From positions 26,833,666 to 26,897,665 of the forward strand of contig NC_092579.1 in the NCBI RefSeq assembly GCF_037975245.1: a DNA stretch of 64,000 nucleotides, read 5' to 3'. The notes under the pieces are model-generated. The model saw only the letters and a program-made list of their open reading frames with translations, did not search any database and was not told the origin of the DNA. This document shows, piece after piece, positions 1 to 11,769 of the stretch (position 1 is the stretch's first letter; each line of letters begins with the position of its first letter). Made by a program: the position numbers and the translations under genes. Source of the DNA: Apostichopus japonicus. Its lineage: Eukaryota; Echinodermata; Holothuroidea; Aspidochirotida; Stichopodidae.

Positions 1-444
1 CTTCGGTTAAATATTTTTTCTAATTTTTGTTTATTAAAAGTTATCATACTCACTTTCTCTTTGCATTCTTGTTATGTTATAATTTTTTGTTGGCGGATGT
101 CGATCGCAAAATATAATATGTCAAAAACATGCAATTTTTATGGATTTTTCTTCTCGATATGTTTTCCTTGAAAGAAAATTCCCTTTAAACTTTGGATCAA
201 CATTATCCGTTGTACAACTCGAAGACAGCTGAAAAGTAAAATTTTAGCTGAAAAATTATTTATGAAGTTTCTTTCATGTACGTTCCTCTTGTACCCTTGT
301 GAGCTTTGCAATCATAATTTATTTTAGCTTACTGGACACATCACAAAATACCTTAAATGTCTAAATGTGCTACCAAAAAAAAAAAAAAACAAAGTGTAGG
401 AAAGTCTTGATAAAACCAGTTTATGATTAACTCGAGTTGTTGAT

Positions 445-647
445 CTATGGAACGCGAAAATGGCAAACTTATTTCGTTAGTAAGTTTAACGTATTTTATA
501 CAACGACGTAAATTAAGACAACGGAATTTTAGACATCAACGTGAGTTTGAGCAACAACGTGGTAAAACAACAGCAACAACTTTAGTTTAGACAACAACAA
601 ACTTAGTTTAGACAACGAAATAAGTTTGCACTTTTCGCGTTCCATAG
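445..647. mobile_element. 203-bp inverted-repeat element (MITE-like) inside a satellite unit
   Basis: The ends are inverted copies of each other over about 33 bp with two mismatches: the left end starts CTATGGAACGCGAAAA and the right end finishes with its complement, TTTTCGCGTTCCATAG. The interior repeats ACAACAAC/TTTAGACAAC words and has no ORF. Units without the element read through this point, and TGAT flanks both sides, consistent with a short target duplication. The family is not recognised. Confidence 0.75.
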
Positions 648-3600
648 TGATCCTATTTCTGTGAATTTTGTTCTCAGCTCTCACGGCTAAGAACTTCATC
701 CGCAGGGAATACCTAACTCCTAAAGTTAATTAAGATATCGTAAGTCGACATATCGAGTATAGTAATCTCGAGATTTCGACCTATACTTCCGACATTTTAA
801 TTTCACCATTTCTACTGTCTACCAATTACAATAGCATGTTACACCTAGGCACACAAGCTGTAAGAAGCGATAACAAAGAACATGCTAAAAAAAATAGAAC
901 ATTTTAATGACAACTCACCTCTCTTAATCCGCAGTGTTTATCTCCATTCAGGTTTCTTATTCTTTCTTCAGCGTGTACAAGTTTTTCATGTTTCGTTTAC
1001 CTAAACATCACGTATCGATTTCTCTTTCGTTTGTGACGGTGCTTCGGTTAAATATTTTTTCCAATTTTGTTTATTAAAAGTTATCATACTCACTTTTTCT
1101 TTGTCATTCTTGTTATGTTAGATTTCTTTGATGGCGGATGTCGATCGCAAAATATAATATGTCGAAAACATGCAATTTTCATGGATTTTTCTTCTCGATA
1201 TATTTTCCTTGAAAGAAAATTCCCTTTAAGCTTTGGATCAACAGAATCCATTGTAAAACTCGAAGACAGCTGAAAAGTAAAAATTTAGCTGAAAAATTAT
1301 TTATGTGATTTTCTTTCATGTTACGTTTCTCTTGTACACTGGTGAGCTTTCCAATCATAATTGATCTTATATTACTGCACACATCACACACAAAAAACTG
1401 TAAAAGTGTTAATGTACGACAAACAAACAACAACAAACAAACAAAGGTGTAGGAACGTCTCGACTAACCAGAATATGTTAAACTCAATCAGTGATCCTAT
1501 TTCTGTGAATTTCGCTTTCAGCTCTCATTGCTAAGAACTTCATCCACAGGGTATACTTAACTCCTAAAGTTAATTAAGATATCGTAAGTCGACATATCGA
1601 ATATACTAACCTCGAGATTTCGACCTATACTTCCGACATTTTAATTTCACCAGTTCTACTGTCTACCAATTACAAAGCATGTTACACCTCGGTACACAAA
1701 GCTGTAAGAAGCGATAACAAACATAATGTTAGATGATAAATGGAACATTTTAATGACAACTCACCTCTCTTAATCCGTCTTAATCTCCATTCAGGTTTGG
1801 TATTCTTCTTCAGCGCGTACAATTTTTCCCTGTTTCGTTTACCTAAACATAACGTTTCGATTTCTCCCTCGTTTGTGACGGTGCTTCGGTTAAATATACT
1901 TTATTCTACTTTTTCTTTTTTAAGTTATAATACTCACTTTCTCTTCGTCATTCTTGTATTGTTATCAAATTTTTGCCGATGTCGGTCGCAAAATATAATA
2001 GGTCGGAAACATGCAATTTTCATTGATTTTTCTTCTCGAAATGTTTTCCTTGAAAGCAAATTCCCTTTTAATCTTTGGATCATCAGAATCTGTTGTAAAA
2101 CTCGAAGACAGCTGAAAAGCAAAAATTTAGCTGAAAAGTTATTTAGATGAATTTCTTTCATGTACGTTCCTCTTGTACCCTTGTGAGCTTCAGTCATAAA
2201 ATATCTTATATTACTGCACACATCCCCCCCCCCCCCAAAAAAAACTGTAAAACTGTTAATGTACGACAAACAAACAACTACAAACAAACATAGGTGTAGG
2301 AACGTCTCGACATAACCAGTATATGTTAAACTCGAGATAGTGATCCTTTATCTGTGAATTTCACTTTCAGCCCTCATGGCTAAGAATTTCATCCGCAGGG
2401 AAATCCTAACCAATAGTTAATTATGATGTCGGAAGTCGACATATCGAGTATGCTAAACCTCGAGATTTCGACATTTTCATCCGACATTTTAATTTCACTA
2501 GCTCTACTGTCTACAACTTACACTAGCTAGCATGTTACACCTGAGTACGCAAGCTGTAAGAAGCCATAACAAACAGTTAGAACGTTAAAAGATAAATGGA
2601 ACAATTTAATGACAACTCACCTCTCTTAATCCGCAGTGTTTATCTCCATTCATGTTTCATATTCTTTCTTCAGCGTGTACAAGTTTTTCGTGTTTCGTTT
2701 ACCTAAACATAACGTATCGATTTCTCTTTCGTTTGTGACGGTGCTTCGGTTAAATATTTTTTCTAATTTTCTTTTTATTAAAAGTTTTAATACTTACTTT
2801 CTCTTCGTCATTCTTGTTATGTTATAAGTTTTTGCTGGCGGATGTCGATCGCAAAATATAATATGTCGAAAACATTCAATTTTCATTGATTTTTCTTCTC
2901 GTTATGTTCTCCTTCAAAGAAAATTTCCCTTTTATTCTTTGGATCAACATAATCCGTTGTAAAACTCGAAGACAGCTGAAAAGCAAAAAATTACCTGAAA
3001 AGTTATTTATGTGATTTTCTTTCATGCACGTTCTTCTTGTTCCCTTGTGAGCTTTCCAATCATAATTTAGTTAACATAACTGCACACTTCACAAAATACC
3101 CTAAATGTATACGACTAAAAAAACAACAACAAACACACAAAGGTATAGGAACTTCTCGACATAACCAGTATATGTTAAACTAGAGATAAAGATCTTACTT
3201 CTGTGAATTTCGTTTTCAGCTCTAATTGCTAAGAACTTCATCCACAGGGAATACCTAACTCCTGAAGTTAATTAAGATATAGAAAGTCGACATTTCGAGT
3301 ATACTAACCTCGAGATTTCGACCTTTACTTTCGACTTTTTAATTTCACCAGTTCCACTCTCTACCAATTACAATAGCATGTTACACCTAAGTACTCAAGC
3401 TGTAAGAAGCGATAACTAACAGAATGCTTAAAGATAAATGGAACATTTTAATGACAACTTACCTCTCTTAATCCGCAGTGTTTATCTCCATTCATGTTTT
3501 ATATTCTTTCTTCAGTGTGTACATGTTTTTCATGTTTCGCTTACCTAAACATAACGTTTGGACTTCTCTCTCGTTTTTGACGGTGCTTCGGTTAAATATT

Positions 3601-4026
3601 TTGTCTAATTTTATTTTTATTAAATGTTATAATACTCACTTTCCTCTTCGTCATTCTTGTTATGTTATCAATTTTTTCCGATATCGATCGCAAATATTAT
3701 AGGTCGAAAACATTCAAATTTCATTGATTTTGCTTCTGAATATGTCTTACTTGACAGAAAATTTTCTTTCTAATCTTTGAATCAACAGAATCCGTTGTAA
3801 AACTCGAAGACAGCTGAAAAGCAAAAAAATTAAGCTGAAACTTATTTATGTGATTTTCTTTCATGTACATTCCTCTTGTACCCTTGTGAGCTTTGCAATC
3901 ATAATCTATTTTAGCTTACTGGACACATCACAAAATACCCTAAATGTCTAAATGTGCGACCAAAAAAAAAACAAAGTGTAGGAAAGTCTTGATATAACCA
4001 GTATATGATTAACTCGAGTTGTTGAT

Positions 4027-4230
4027 CTATGGAACGCGAAAATGGCAAACTTATTTCGTTAGTAAGTTTAACGTATTTTATACAACGACGTAAATTAAGA
4101 CAACGGAATTTTAGACATCAACGTGAGTTTGAGCAACAACGTGGTAAAACAACAGCAACAACTTTAGTTTAGACAACAACAAACTTAGTTTAGACAACGT
4201 AATAAGTTTGCATTTTTTCGCGTTCCATAG
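4027..4230. mobile_element. Second copy of the 203-bp inverted-repeat element
   Basis: Nearly identical to the copy at 445-647, with the same flanks and the same position within the satellite unit, about 3.58 kb (four units) away. The shared junction means one insertion was copied by duplication of the surrounding units rather than inserted twice. Confidence 0.75.
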
Positions 4231-6122
4231 TGATCCTATATCTGTGAATTTCGTTCTCAGCTCTCAGGGCTAAGAACTTCATCCGCAGGGAATACCTAAC
4301 TCCTAAAGTTAATTAAGATATCGTAAGTCGACATATCGAGTATAGTAATCTCGAGATTTCGACCTATACTTCCGACATTTTAATTTCACCTTTTCTACTG
4401 TCTACCAATTACAAAAGCATGTTACACCTCAGTACGAAAGCTGTAAGAAGCCACAGCAAACAGTTAGAACGTTAAAAGATAAATGGAACAAATTTTATGA
4501 CAACTCACCTCTCTTAATCCGTCTTTATCTTCATTCATGTTTCGTTTTTTTTTCTTCAGTGTGTACAAGTTTTTCGTGTTTCGTTTACCTAAACATTACA
4601 TTTCGATTTCTCTTTCGTTTGTGACGGTGCTTCGGTTAAATATTTTTTCTAATTTTTTTTTTAAAGTTATCATACTCACTTTGTCTTCGTCATTCTTGTT
4701 ATGTTATAATTTATTTGTTGGCGGATGTCGATCGCAAAATATAATATGTCGAAAACATGCAATTTTCATGGATTTTCCTTCTCGATATGTTTTCCCTGGA
4801 AGAAAATTTCTTTTTAATCTTTGTATCAACAGAATCCATTGTAAAACTCGAAGACAGCTGAAAGGCAAACATTTAGGTGAAAAATTTTCTTTCGTGTACG
4901 TTCCTTTTGTAAACTTCTGAGCTTTCCAATCATAATATATCTTACATTACTGCACACATCACAAAATACACTAAAAGTGTAAATGTACGACACAAAAACA
5001 ATAACAAACAAACGAAGGTGTAGGTACGTCTCGACATAACCAGTATATGTTAAACTCGAGATTGTGATCCTATTTCTGTGAATTTTGTTCTCAGCTCTCA
5101 TGGCTAAGAACTTCATCCACAGGGAATACCTAACTCCTAAAGGTATTTAAGATATCGTAAGTCGACATATCGAATATACTAACCTAGAGAATTCGAAATT
5201 TACTTCCGACATTTTAATTTCACCATTTCTACTGTCTACAAATAACACAAGCATGTTACACCTCAGTACGCAAGCTGTAAGAAGACATAACAAACAGTTA
5301 GAATGATTAAAGATTAATGGAACATCTTAATGACAACTCACCTCTCTTAATCCGACTTAATCTCTATCCAGGTTTCGTATTCTTTCTTCAGCGTGTACAA
5401 GTTTTTCATGTTTCGTTTACCTAAACATAACGTATCGATTTCTCTTTCGTTTGTGACGGTGCTTCCGTTAAATATTTTGACTAATTATATTTTTGATTAA
5501 AAGTTATAATACTCCTTTTCCTCTTCGTTATTCTTCTTATGTTATAAATTTTATTTTTTGCTGATATGTATCGAAAACATGCAATTTTCATGGATTTTTC
5601 TTCTCGATATGTTTTCCTGGAAAGAAAATTCCCTTTTAAACTTTGGATCAACAGAATCCGTTGTAAAACTCGTAGACAGCTGAAAGTAAAAATTTAGCTG
5701 AAAAGTTATTTATGTGATTTTCTTTCATTTTACGTTCCTCATGTACCCTGGTGAGCTTTCAAATCATAATTTATCTTACATTACTGCGCACATCACAAAA
5801 TACCCTAAAAGTGTAAATGTACGACAAAAATACAACAACAAACAAACAAACAAAGGTGTAGGAACGTCTCGACATAACCAGTATATGTTAAACTCGAGAT
5901 AGTGATCCTATTTCTGTAAATTTCTCTCTCAGCTCTCATAGCTAAGAACTTCATCTACATGGTATATTTAACTCCTAAAGTTAATTAAGATATCGTAAGT
6001 CGACGTATCGAATATACTAACCTCGAGATTTCGACCTATGCTTCCGACATTTTAATTTCACCAGTTCTACTGTCTACCAATTACAATAGCATGTTACACC
6101 TAGGCACACAAGCTGTAAGAAG

Positions 6123-6512
6123 CATAGGCGTAGGAGCCCAATTTGATTGGGGGGGGGGGCTGTAACGACTTGCCCGAAAAATGAAGCCGAAATTTTTGCG
6201 CTTCGCGCGTGTTCAACATGTTAACGTGCATATCATATAGGCATGCATCGGTTATTACATCGCATGCCAATAACATAAAATCATTTGCCGTGTTATTACC
6301 CTTCCATATTGGTTAGAAATATTGGGGAAGTCGTTACAATAATTATGATAATAATAATATCAGTTTAACCATTAAAAAACACATTGCAAATTATTTTTCT
6401 TACAGTAGGTGCCCGAACAATTCTCAGCATATTGCCCGAATTTTCATAAAAATTTTGGTTGGGGGGGGGGCTGCAGCCTCCTAGCCCCCCCCCCCCGCCT
6501 CCTACGCCTATG
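6123..6512. mobile_element. hAT-type MITE, 390 bp, inserted in the satellite array
   Basis: Terminal inverted repeats CATAGGCGTAGGAG (6123-6136) and CTCCTACGCCTATG (6499-6512). Flanked by GTAAGAAG (6115-6122) and GTAAAAAG (6513-6520), an 8-bp target duplication with one mismatch; empty satellite units read CTGTAAGAAGCGATAAC at this place. An 8-bp duplication is characteristic of the hAT superfamily. There is a G-run near the left end, and a G-run followed by a C-run near the right end. No transposase is present, so it is non-autonomous. A truncated relative lies at 62446-62733. Confidence 0.85.
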
Positions 6513-9500
6513 GTAAAAAGCGATAACAAACAGCTACAATGCTACAAAAATGGAACATTTTAATGACAACTCACCTCTCTTAATCCGTCTTTATCTCTAT
6601 TCATGTTTTTTGATATTCTTTCTTCAGCGTGTACAAGTTTTCCATATTCCGTTTATCTTAACATCACCTATGAATTTCTATTTCGTTTGTGACGGTGCTT
6701 CGATTAAATATTTTGACTAATTTTATTTTTATAAAAAGTAATAATACTCACTTCCTCTTCGTCATTCTTGTTATTTTATTAATTTTTTGCCGATATCGAT
6801 CGCAAATATAATATGTCGAAAACATTCAATTTTCATTGATTTTTCTCCTCGATATGTTTTCCTTGAAAGAAAACTCCTTTTAATCTTTGGATCATCAGAA
6901 TCCTTTGTAAAACTCGAAGACAGCTGAAAAGCAAAAATTTAGCTGAAAAGTTATTTATGTGATTTTCTGTACGTTCCTCTTGTACCCGTGTGAGCTTTCT
7001 AATCATAGCTGATCTTACATTACTGCGCACATCACAAAATACCGGAAAAGTGTAAATGTACGAGAAACAAATAATTAAACATAGATGTAGGAATGTCTCG
7101 ACATAACCAGATAGTGATCCTATTTCTGTGAATTTCGTTCTCAGCTCTCATGGCTAAGAACTTAATCCGCAGGGAATACCTAACTCCTAAAGTTAATGAG
7201 ATATCGTACGTCGACATATCGAGTATGTTAACCTCGAGATTTCGACCTCTATACTTCCGACATTTTAATTTCACCAGCTCTATTCTGTCTACAAATTACA
7301 AAGCATGTTACACCTCGGTACACATAGCTGTAAGAAGCGATAACAAACAGAATGTTAAAAGATAAATGGAACATTTTAATGACAACTCACCTCTCTTAAT
7401 CCGTGTTAATCTCCATCCAGGTTTGGTATTCTTCTTCAGCGTGTACAATTTTTCCCTGTTTCGTTTACCTAAACATAACGTTGGGATTTCTCCCTCGTTT
7501 GTGACGGTGCTTCGGTTAAATATACTTTATTCTACTTTAATTATTTTTTTTAAAGTTATAATACTCACTTTCCTCTTCGTCATTCTTGTATTGTTATCAA
7601 ATTTTTGCCGATGTCGATCGCAAAATATAATAGGTCGGAAACATGCAATTTTCATTGATTTTTCTTCTCGAAATGTTTTCCTTGAAAGCAAATTCCCTTT
7701 TAATCTTTGGATATTCAGAATCTGTTGTAAAACTCGAAGACAGCTGAAAAGCAAAAATTTAGCTGAAAGTTATTTATGTGATTTTCTTTCATAAACGTTC
7801 CTCTTGAACCCTGGTGAGCTTTCCAATCATAATTTATCTTACATTACTGCACACATCACAAAAATACCTTAAAAGTGTTAATGTACGACAAACAAACAAC
7901 AACAAACAAACAAAGGTGTAGGAACGTCTCGACTAACCAGAATATGTTAATCTCGAGATGGTGATCCTTTTCCTGTGAATTTCGTTCTCAGCTCTCATGG
8001 CTAAGAACTTCAACCGCAGGGAATACGTAACTCCTAAAGTTAAATTAAGATATCGGAAGTCGACATATCGATTATTATAACCGCGAGATTTCGACCTTTA
8101 CTTCCGTCATTTTAATTTCACCAGTTCTACTGTCTACCAATTACAACAGCATGTTACACCTAAGTACTCAAGCTGTAAGAAGCGATAACCAACAGATAGA
8201 ATGATTAAAGATTAATGGAACATTTTAATTACACCTCACCTCTCTTAATCCGTCTTTATCTCCCTTCAGGATTCGTATTCTTTCTTCAGTGTGTACACGT
8301 TTTCCCTGTTTTTCCTTTCCTAAACATCACGTTTGCATTGCTACTCGTTTGTGACGGTGTTTCGGTTAAATATATTATTTTATACTTTTATTTTTATGAA
8401 AAGTTATATTAGGCCTACCCACTTTCCTCTTTGTCATTCTTGTTATGTTATCAATGTTTTGCCCAAATCGATCTCAAATATAATAGGTCGAAAACATTCA
8501 ATTTTCTTGGATTTTCTTCTCGATATGTTTTCCTTGAAAGAAAATTTCCCTTTTAATCTTTGTATCAACAGAGTCCGTTGTAAAACTCGAAGACAGCTGA
8601 AAAGCAAACATTTAGCTGAAAAGTTATTTATGTGATTTTCTTTCATGTTACGTTCCTCATGTACCCTGGTGACCTTTCCAATCATAAGTTATGTTACATT
8701 ACTGCACACATCACAAAAATACCCTAAAAGTGTAAATGTACGACAAACAAACAACAACAAACAAAGGTGTATTAAAGTCTCTATATAACCAATATAGTTA
8801 AGCTCGATATGGTGGTCCTATTTCTGTAAATTTCGTTCTCAGCTCTCGTGGCTAAAGAACTTAATCCACATGGAATACTTAATTCCTAAAGCTAATTAAG
8901 ATATCGTAAGTCGACATATCGAGTTTATGTTAACCTCGAGATTTCGACTTTTTAATTTAACTAGCTCTACTGTCTACAAATTACAATACCATGTTACACC
9001 TCAGTACGCAAGCTGTAAGAAGCCATAAGAAACAGTTAGAATGTTAAAGATAAATGGAACATTTTAATGACAACTTACCTCTCTTAATCCGCAGTGTTTA
9101 TCTCCATTCAGGTTTCTTATTCTTTCTTCAGTGTGTACAAGTTTTTCATGTTTCGTTTACCTAAACATAACGTATCGATTTCTCTTTCGCTTTTTACGGC
9201 GCTTCGGTTAAATATTTTTTATTAAAAGTTATCATACTCACTTTCTCTTCGTCATTATTATGTTATAATTTTTTGTTGGCGGATGTCGATCGCAAAATAT
9301 AATATGTTAAAAACATGCAATTTTCTTGGATTTTTCTTCTCGATATGTTTTCCTTGAACGAAAATGTCCCTTTTATTCTTTGAATCAACAGAATCCGTTG
9401 TAAAACTTGATGACAGCTGAAAAGCAAAAAATTACCTGAAAAGTTATTTATGTGATTTTCTTTCATGTACGTTCCTCATGTACCCTGGTGAGCTTTCCAA

Positions 9501-10470
9501 TCATAATTTATCTTATGTTACAAAACACATCACAAAAAACTGTAAAAGTGTTAATGTACGACAAACAAACAACAACAAACAGAACAAAGGTGTAGGAACG
9601 TCTCGACATAACCAGATATATGCTAATCTAGAGATAGTGATCCTATTTCTGCGAATTTCGTTCTCAGCTCTAATGGCTAAAACTTAATACGCAGGGTGAA
9701 CCGAATTCCTAAAGTTAATTAAGATATCGGAAGTCGACATATCGAGTATACAAACCTCGAGATTTCGACCTTCCGACATTTTAATTTCACCAGCTCTACT
9801 GTCTACAAATTACAATACCATGTTACACCTCAGTACGCAAGCTGTAAGAAGCCATAAGAAACAGTTAGAATGTTAAAGATAAATGGAAAATTCTAATGAC
9901 AACTCACCTCTCTTAATACGTCTTTATCTCCATTCAGGTTATTCTTTCTTCAGCGTGTACAAGTTTTACATGTTTCGTTTACCTATAACCATTACGTTTG
10001 GGTTTCTCTTTCGGTGCTTCTAACGGTGCTTCGGTTAAAACAAATTTCTACTTCTATATGTATTAAACCTTATAATACTCACGTCTTCGTCAGTCTTGTT
10101 ATGTTATCAATTTTTTTCCGACACCAGTCGCAAATATATTAGGTCGAAAACACTCAATTTTCATTGACTTTTCTTCTCCATATGTCTCCCTTGAAACAAA
10201 ATTTGCCTTTTAATCTTTGTATCAATATGTTGTAAAACTCGAAGACAGCTAAAAAGCAAAAGTTAGCTGAAAAGTTATTGATGTGATTTTCTTTCATGTA
10301 CGTTCCTCTTATACCCTTGTGAGCTTTCCAATCACAATTGATATTAAATTTACTGCATACATCACAAAAATTACTTTAAAATACAAATTAATGTACACAA
10401 TTTAAAGAGAGGGTATATACGGGCGTGTCGACATAACAAGTATGATCAATTCGAGATGGCGACAATTTCT

Positions 10471-11227
10471 CTTCAACTCGATGCATGGAGTATGCTAACT
10501 TCGTTATGGTGTCCTTATTGTTATGAAGTTCGTGGAAAGGAAAGACGTCTATTCTCAAGAATTATTATTTAACGTATGATGGTCTGATAGACTTGTATTT
10601 GAACGTTTGTTTTAATCATTTGAATTAATATATCATATTTGGGAAAGAAATATCTTGAATGACGACTCACCTTGTTTTATTTGTTTATTATGAAGTATTT
10701 TCAAGATTCTTCATTCTGCCAGTAATTCCCTTATTGTTCTTCTTTCTCATCTTACGTAATACTTCGCGAACGCTTTCGTGTTTTCACGATATGTGGGTCG
10801 TTGAATCGTCGATTCTTAACTACGACTGTGAATTCCTAGTATATATCAGTATATTTTATACATTTAAAGAGACCAGTATTACTACATCATATTCCAAGAA
10901 GAGAAAGTTTCGATAACTTTGACAATTATAATGTGGTGAAGGTATTGAATATGCTGGTTGTTGTAAGTTTGTGCTTTAAACCATACTTAAAAAATAAAAA
11001 AGTTAGAAAAGTTACTTTCTTAACGACACCAAAGCGTTGTCTGAATTTGAAATTCTATGTATATTATATATTTAGCCATTACTGTGTCTAAGCCTAGGTT
11101 CCCTTCAATGAACACTATCGGAACCTCTTTTTTTCCCTTCTGTTTTTCTTTTGTTTGCTAACTATTGAAAGGATCTAAGTTTACTACCGCAAACAATCAC
11201 CTGTAAAGATGTATTCGAGACACTTAC
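10471..11227. other. AT-rich stretch right of the array, no firm gene
   Basis: No recognisable protein. On the minus strand, 10640-10700 has a GTGAGTCGTCATTC-like site resembling the GTGAGTTGTCATT of the satellite units, preceded by a short charged open segment. A pyrimidine-rich acceptor-like sequence lies on the minus strand near 11010. These are the only gene-like signals seen. Confidence 0.4.
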
Positions 11228-11345
11228 CAATTGGTTTAAGAGATTTTTTAGAAGTCTTTCCTGTGAAACTACCGTACCAGTAATAGTCCTGCTTCTTCGT
11301 CGTGTTGTTGCAGTTAATGAATGTCAACAATGTTTGTGTATACAT
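11228..11345 (-). CDS. Possible first coding exon of an unrecognised minus-strand gene
   Basis: On the minus strand an ATG at 11345 opens a 39-codon frame starting MYTQTLLTFINC and containing QDYYWYGSFTGKTSKK. It ends at a strong 5' splice site, CCAATTG|GTAAGTG, at 11228/11227 (phase 1). A phase-compatible acceptor after a T-rich tract near 11010 would add a short open segment of about 35 codons before a stop. No domain is recognised. CCAAT-type and TATA-type boxes lie 40-110 bp upstream. The frame is short and could be chance; a transcript would settle it. Confidence 0.22.
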
Positions 11346-11383
11346 GAACGTATGGCGTTGCTGTGCTCACTTAACTCTTGTAA

Positions 11384-11458
11384 CTTTTATGACGAAAAAA
11401 TGAAGTGCTTGCTCTCACGATATAAAGCGCGTTGCGCTTACTGTTGTCAACCAATCAG
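11384..11458. promoter_or_regulatory. Promoter-like cluster: TATAAAG and CCAAT boxes
   Basis: TATAAAG at about 11421-11427 and CCAATCAG at about 11450-11457 on the plus strand. The minus strand reads ATTGG, then TTTATAT, then CATAAAAG (about 11391-11384), which would suit the possible first exon at 11345. Flanking DNA is more GC-rich, with CpGs, than its surroundings. The direction of transcription cannot be decided from sequence. Confidence 0.25.
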
Positions 11459-11769
11459 ACGAATATATTTAGCACACGTCATAAAACCCGAAAACGCGCA
11501 CGACATTGCGTCGTACAGTTTCACACATGATACTCGCAGAGCGTTTCCCGTTGAACAGTATAACATGTTGCTGATTCTATGGCAACCACATGGATTTCTG
11601 CGACGTTGCGCATTAAGAGTGTGAGTTGGCTTCAAATGGCGCTCTTCTTCAATACGCTCGAAAAAGACCGTAGCCAGTACACTCGGCGCTGTATCATGTC
11701 TCGGCCTTATTCTACAATGCATTACAGCGACTCGTTGTGTTTACGTATAGTAACGCACTGAGGTTGTTT

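Larger units (their letters stand above)
1..10470. repeat. Tandem satellite-like array, ~840-bp unit, about 12 copies
   Basis: A landmark, GTGACGGTGCTTCGGTTAAA or a close variant, recurs near 1 (cut by the window edge), 1041, 1881, 2742, 3583, 4627, 5459, 6697, 7507, 8358, 9202 and 10027. Spacing is about 810-860 bp except where a unit carries an insertion (1040, 1044 and 1238 bp). A second landmark, CTCACCTCTCTTAATCCG, recurs with the same period. Copies differ by many substitutions and by indels that are not multiples of three, and no reading frame survives in all copies, so short ORFs here are by-products of the repeat. The array fades near 10.47 kb; a very divergent relative may lie at 10640-10700. 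Function is unknown; satellite DNA or a decayed duplicated locus are both possible. Confidence 0.9.

Noticed and set aside
1740-9687. Recurrent plus-strand ORFs in the array (e.g. LPKHNVSISLSFVTVLRLN)
   Set aside because: They recur only because the DNA repeats. Frameshifts and stops differ between units and no plus-strand frame is kept throughout.
11334-11624. 96-codon plus-strand ORF with several Cys
   Set aside because: No domain recognised and it overlaps the antisense candidate exon and promoter-like boxes; evidence is too weak to call.
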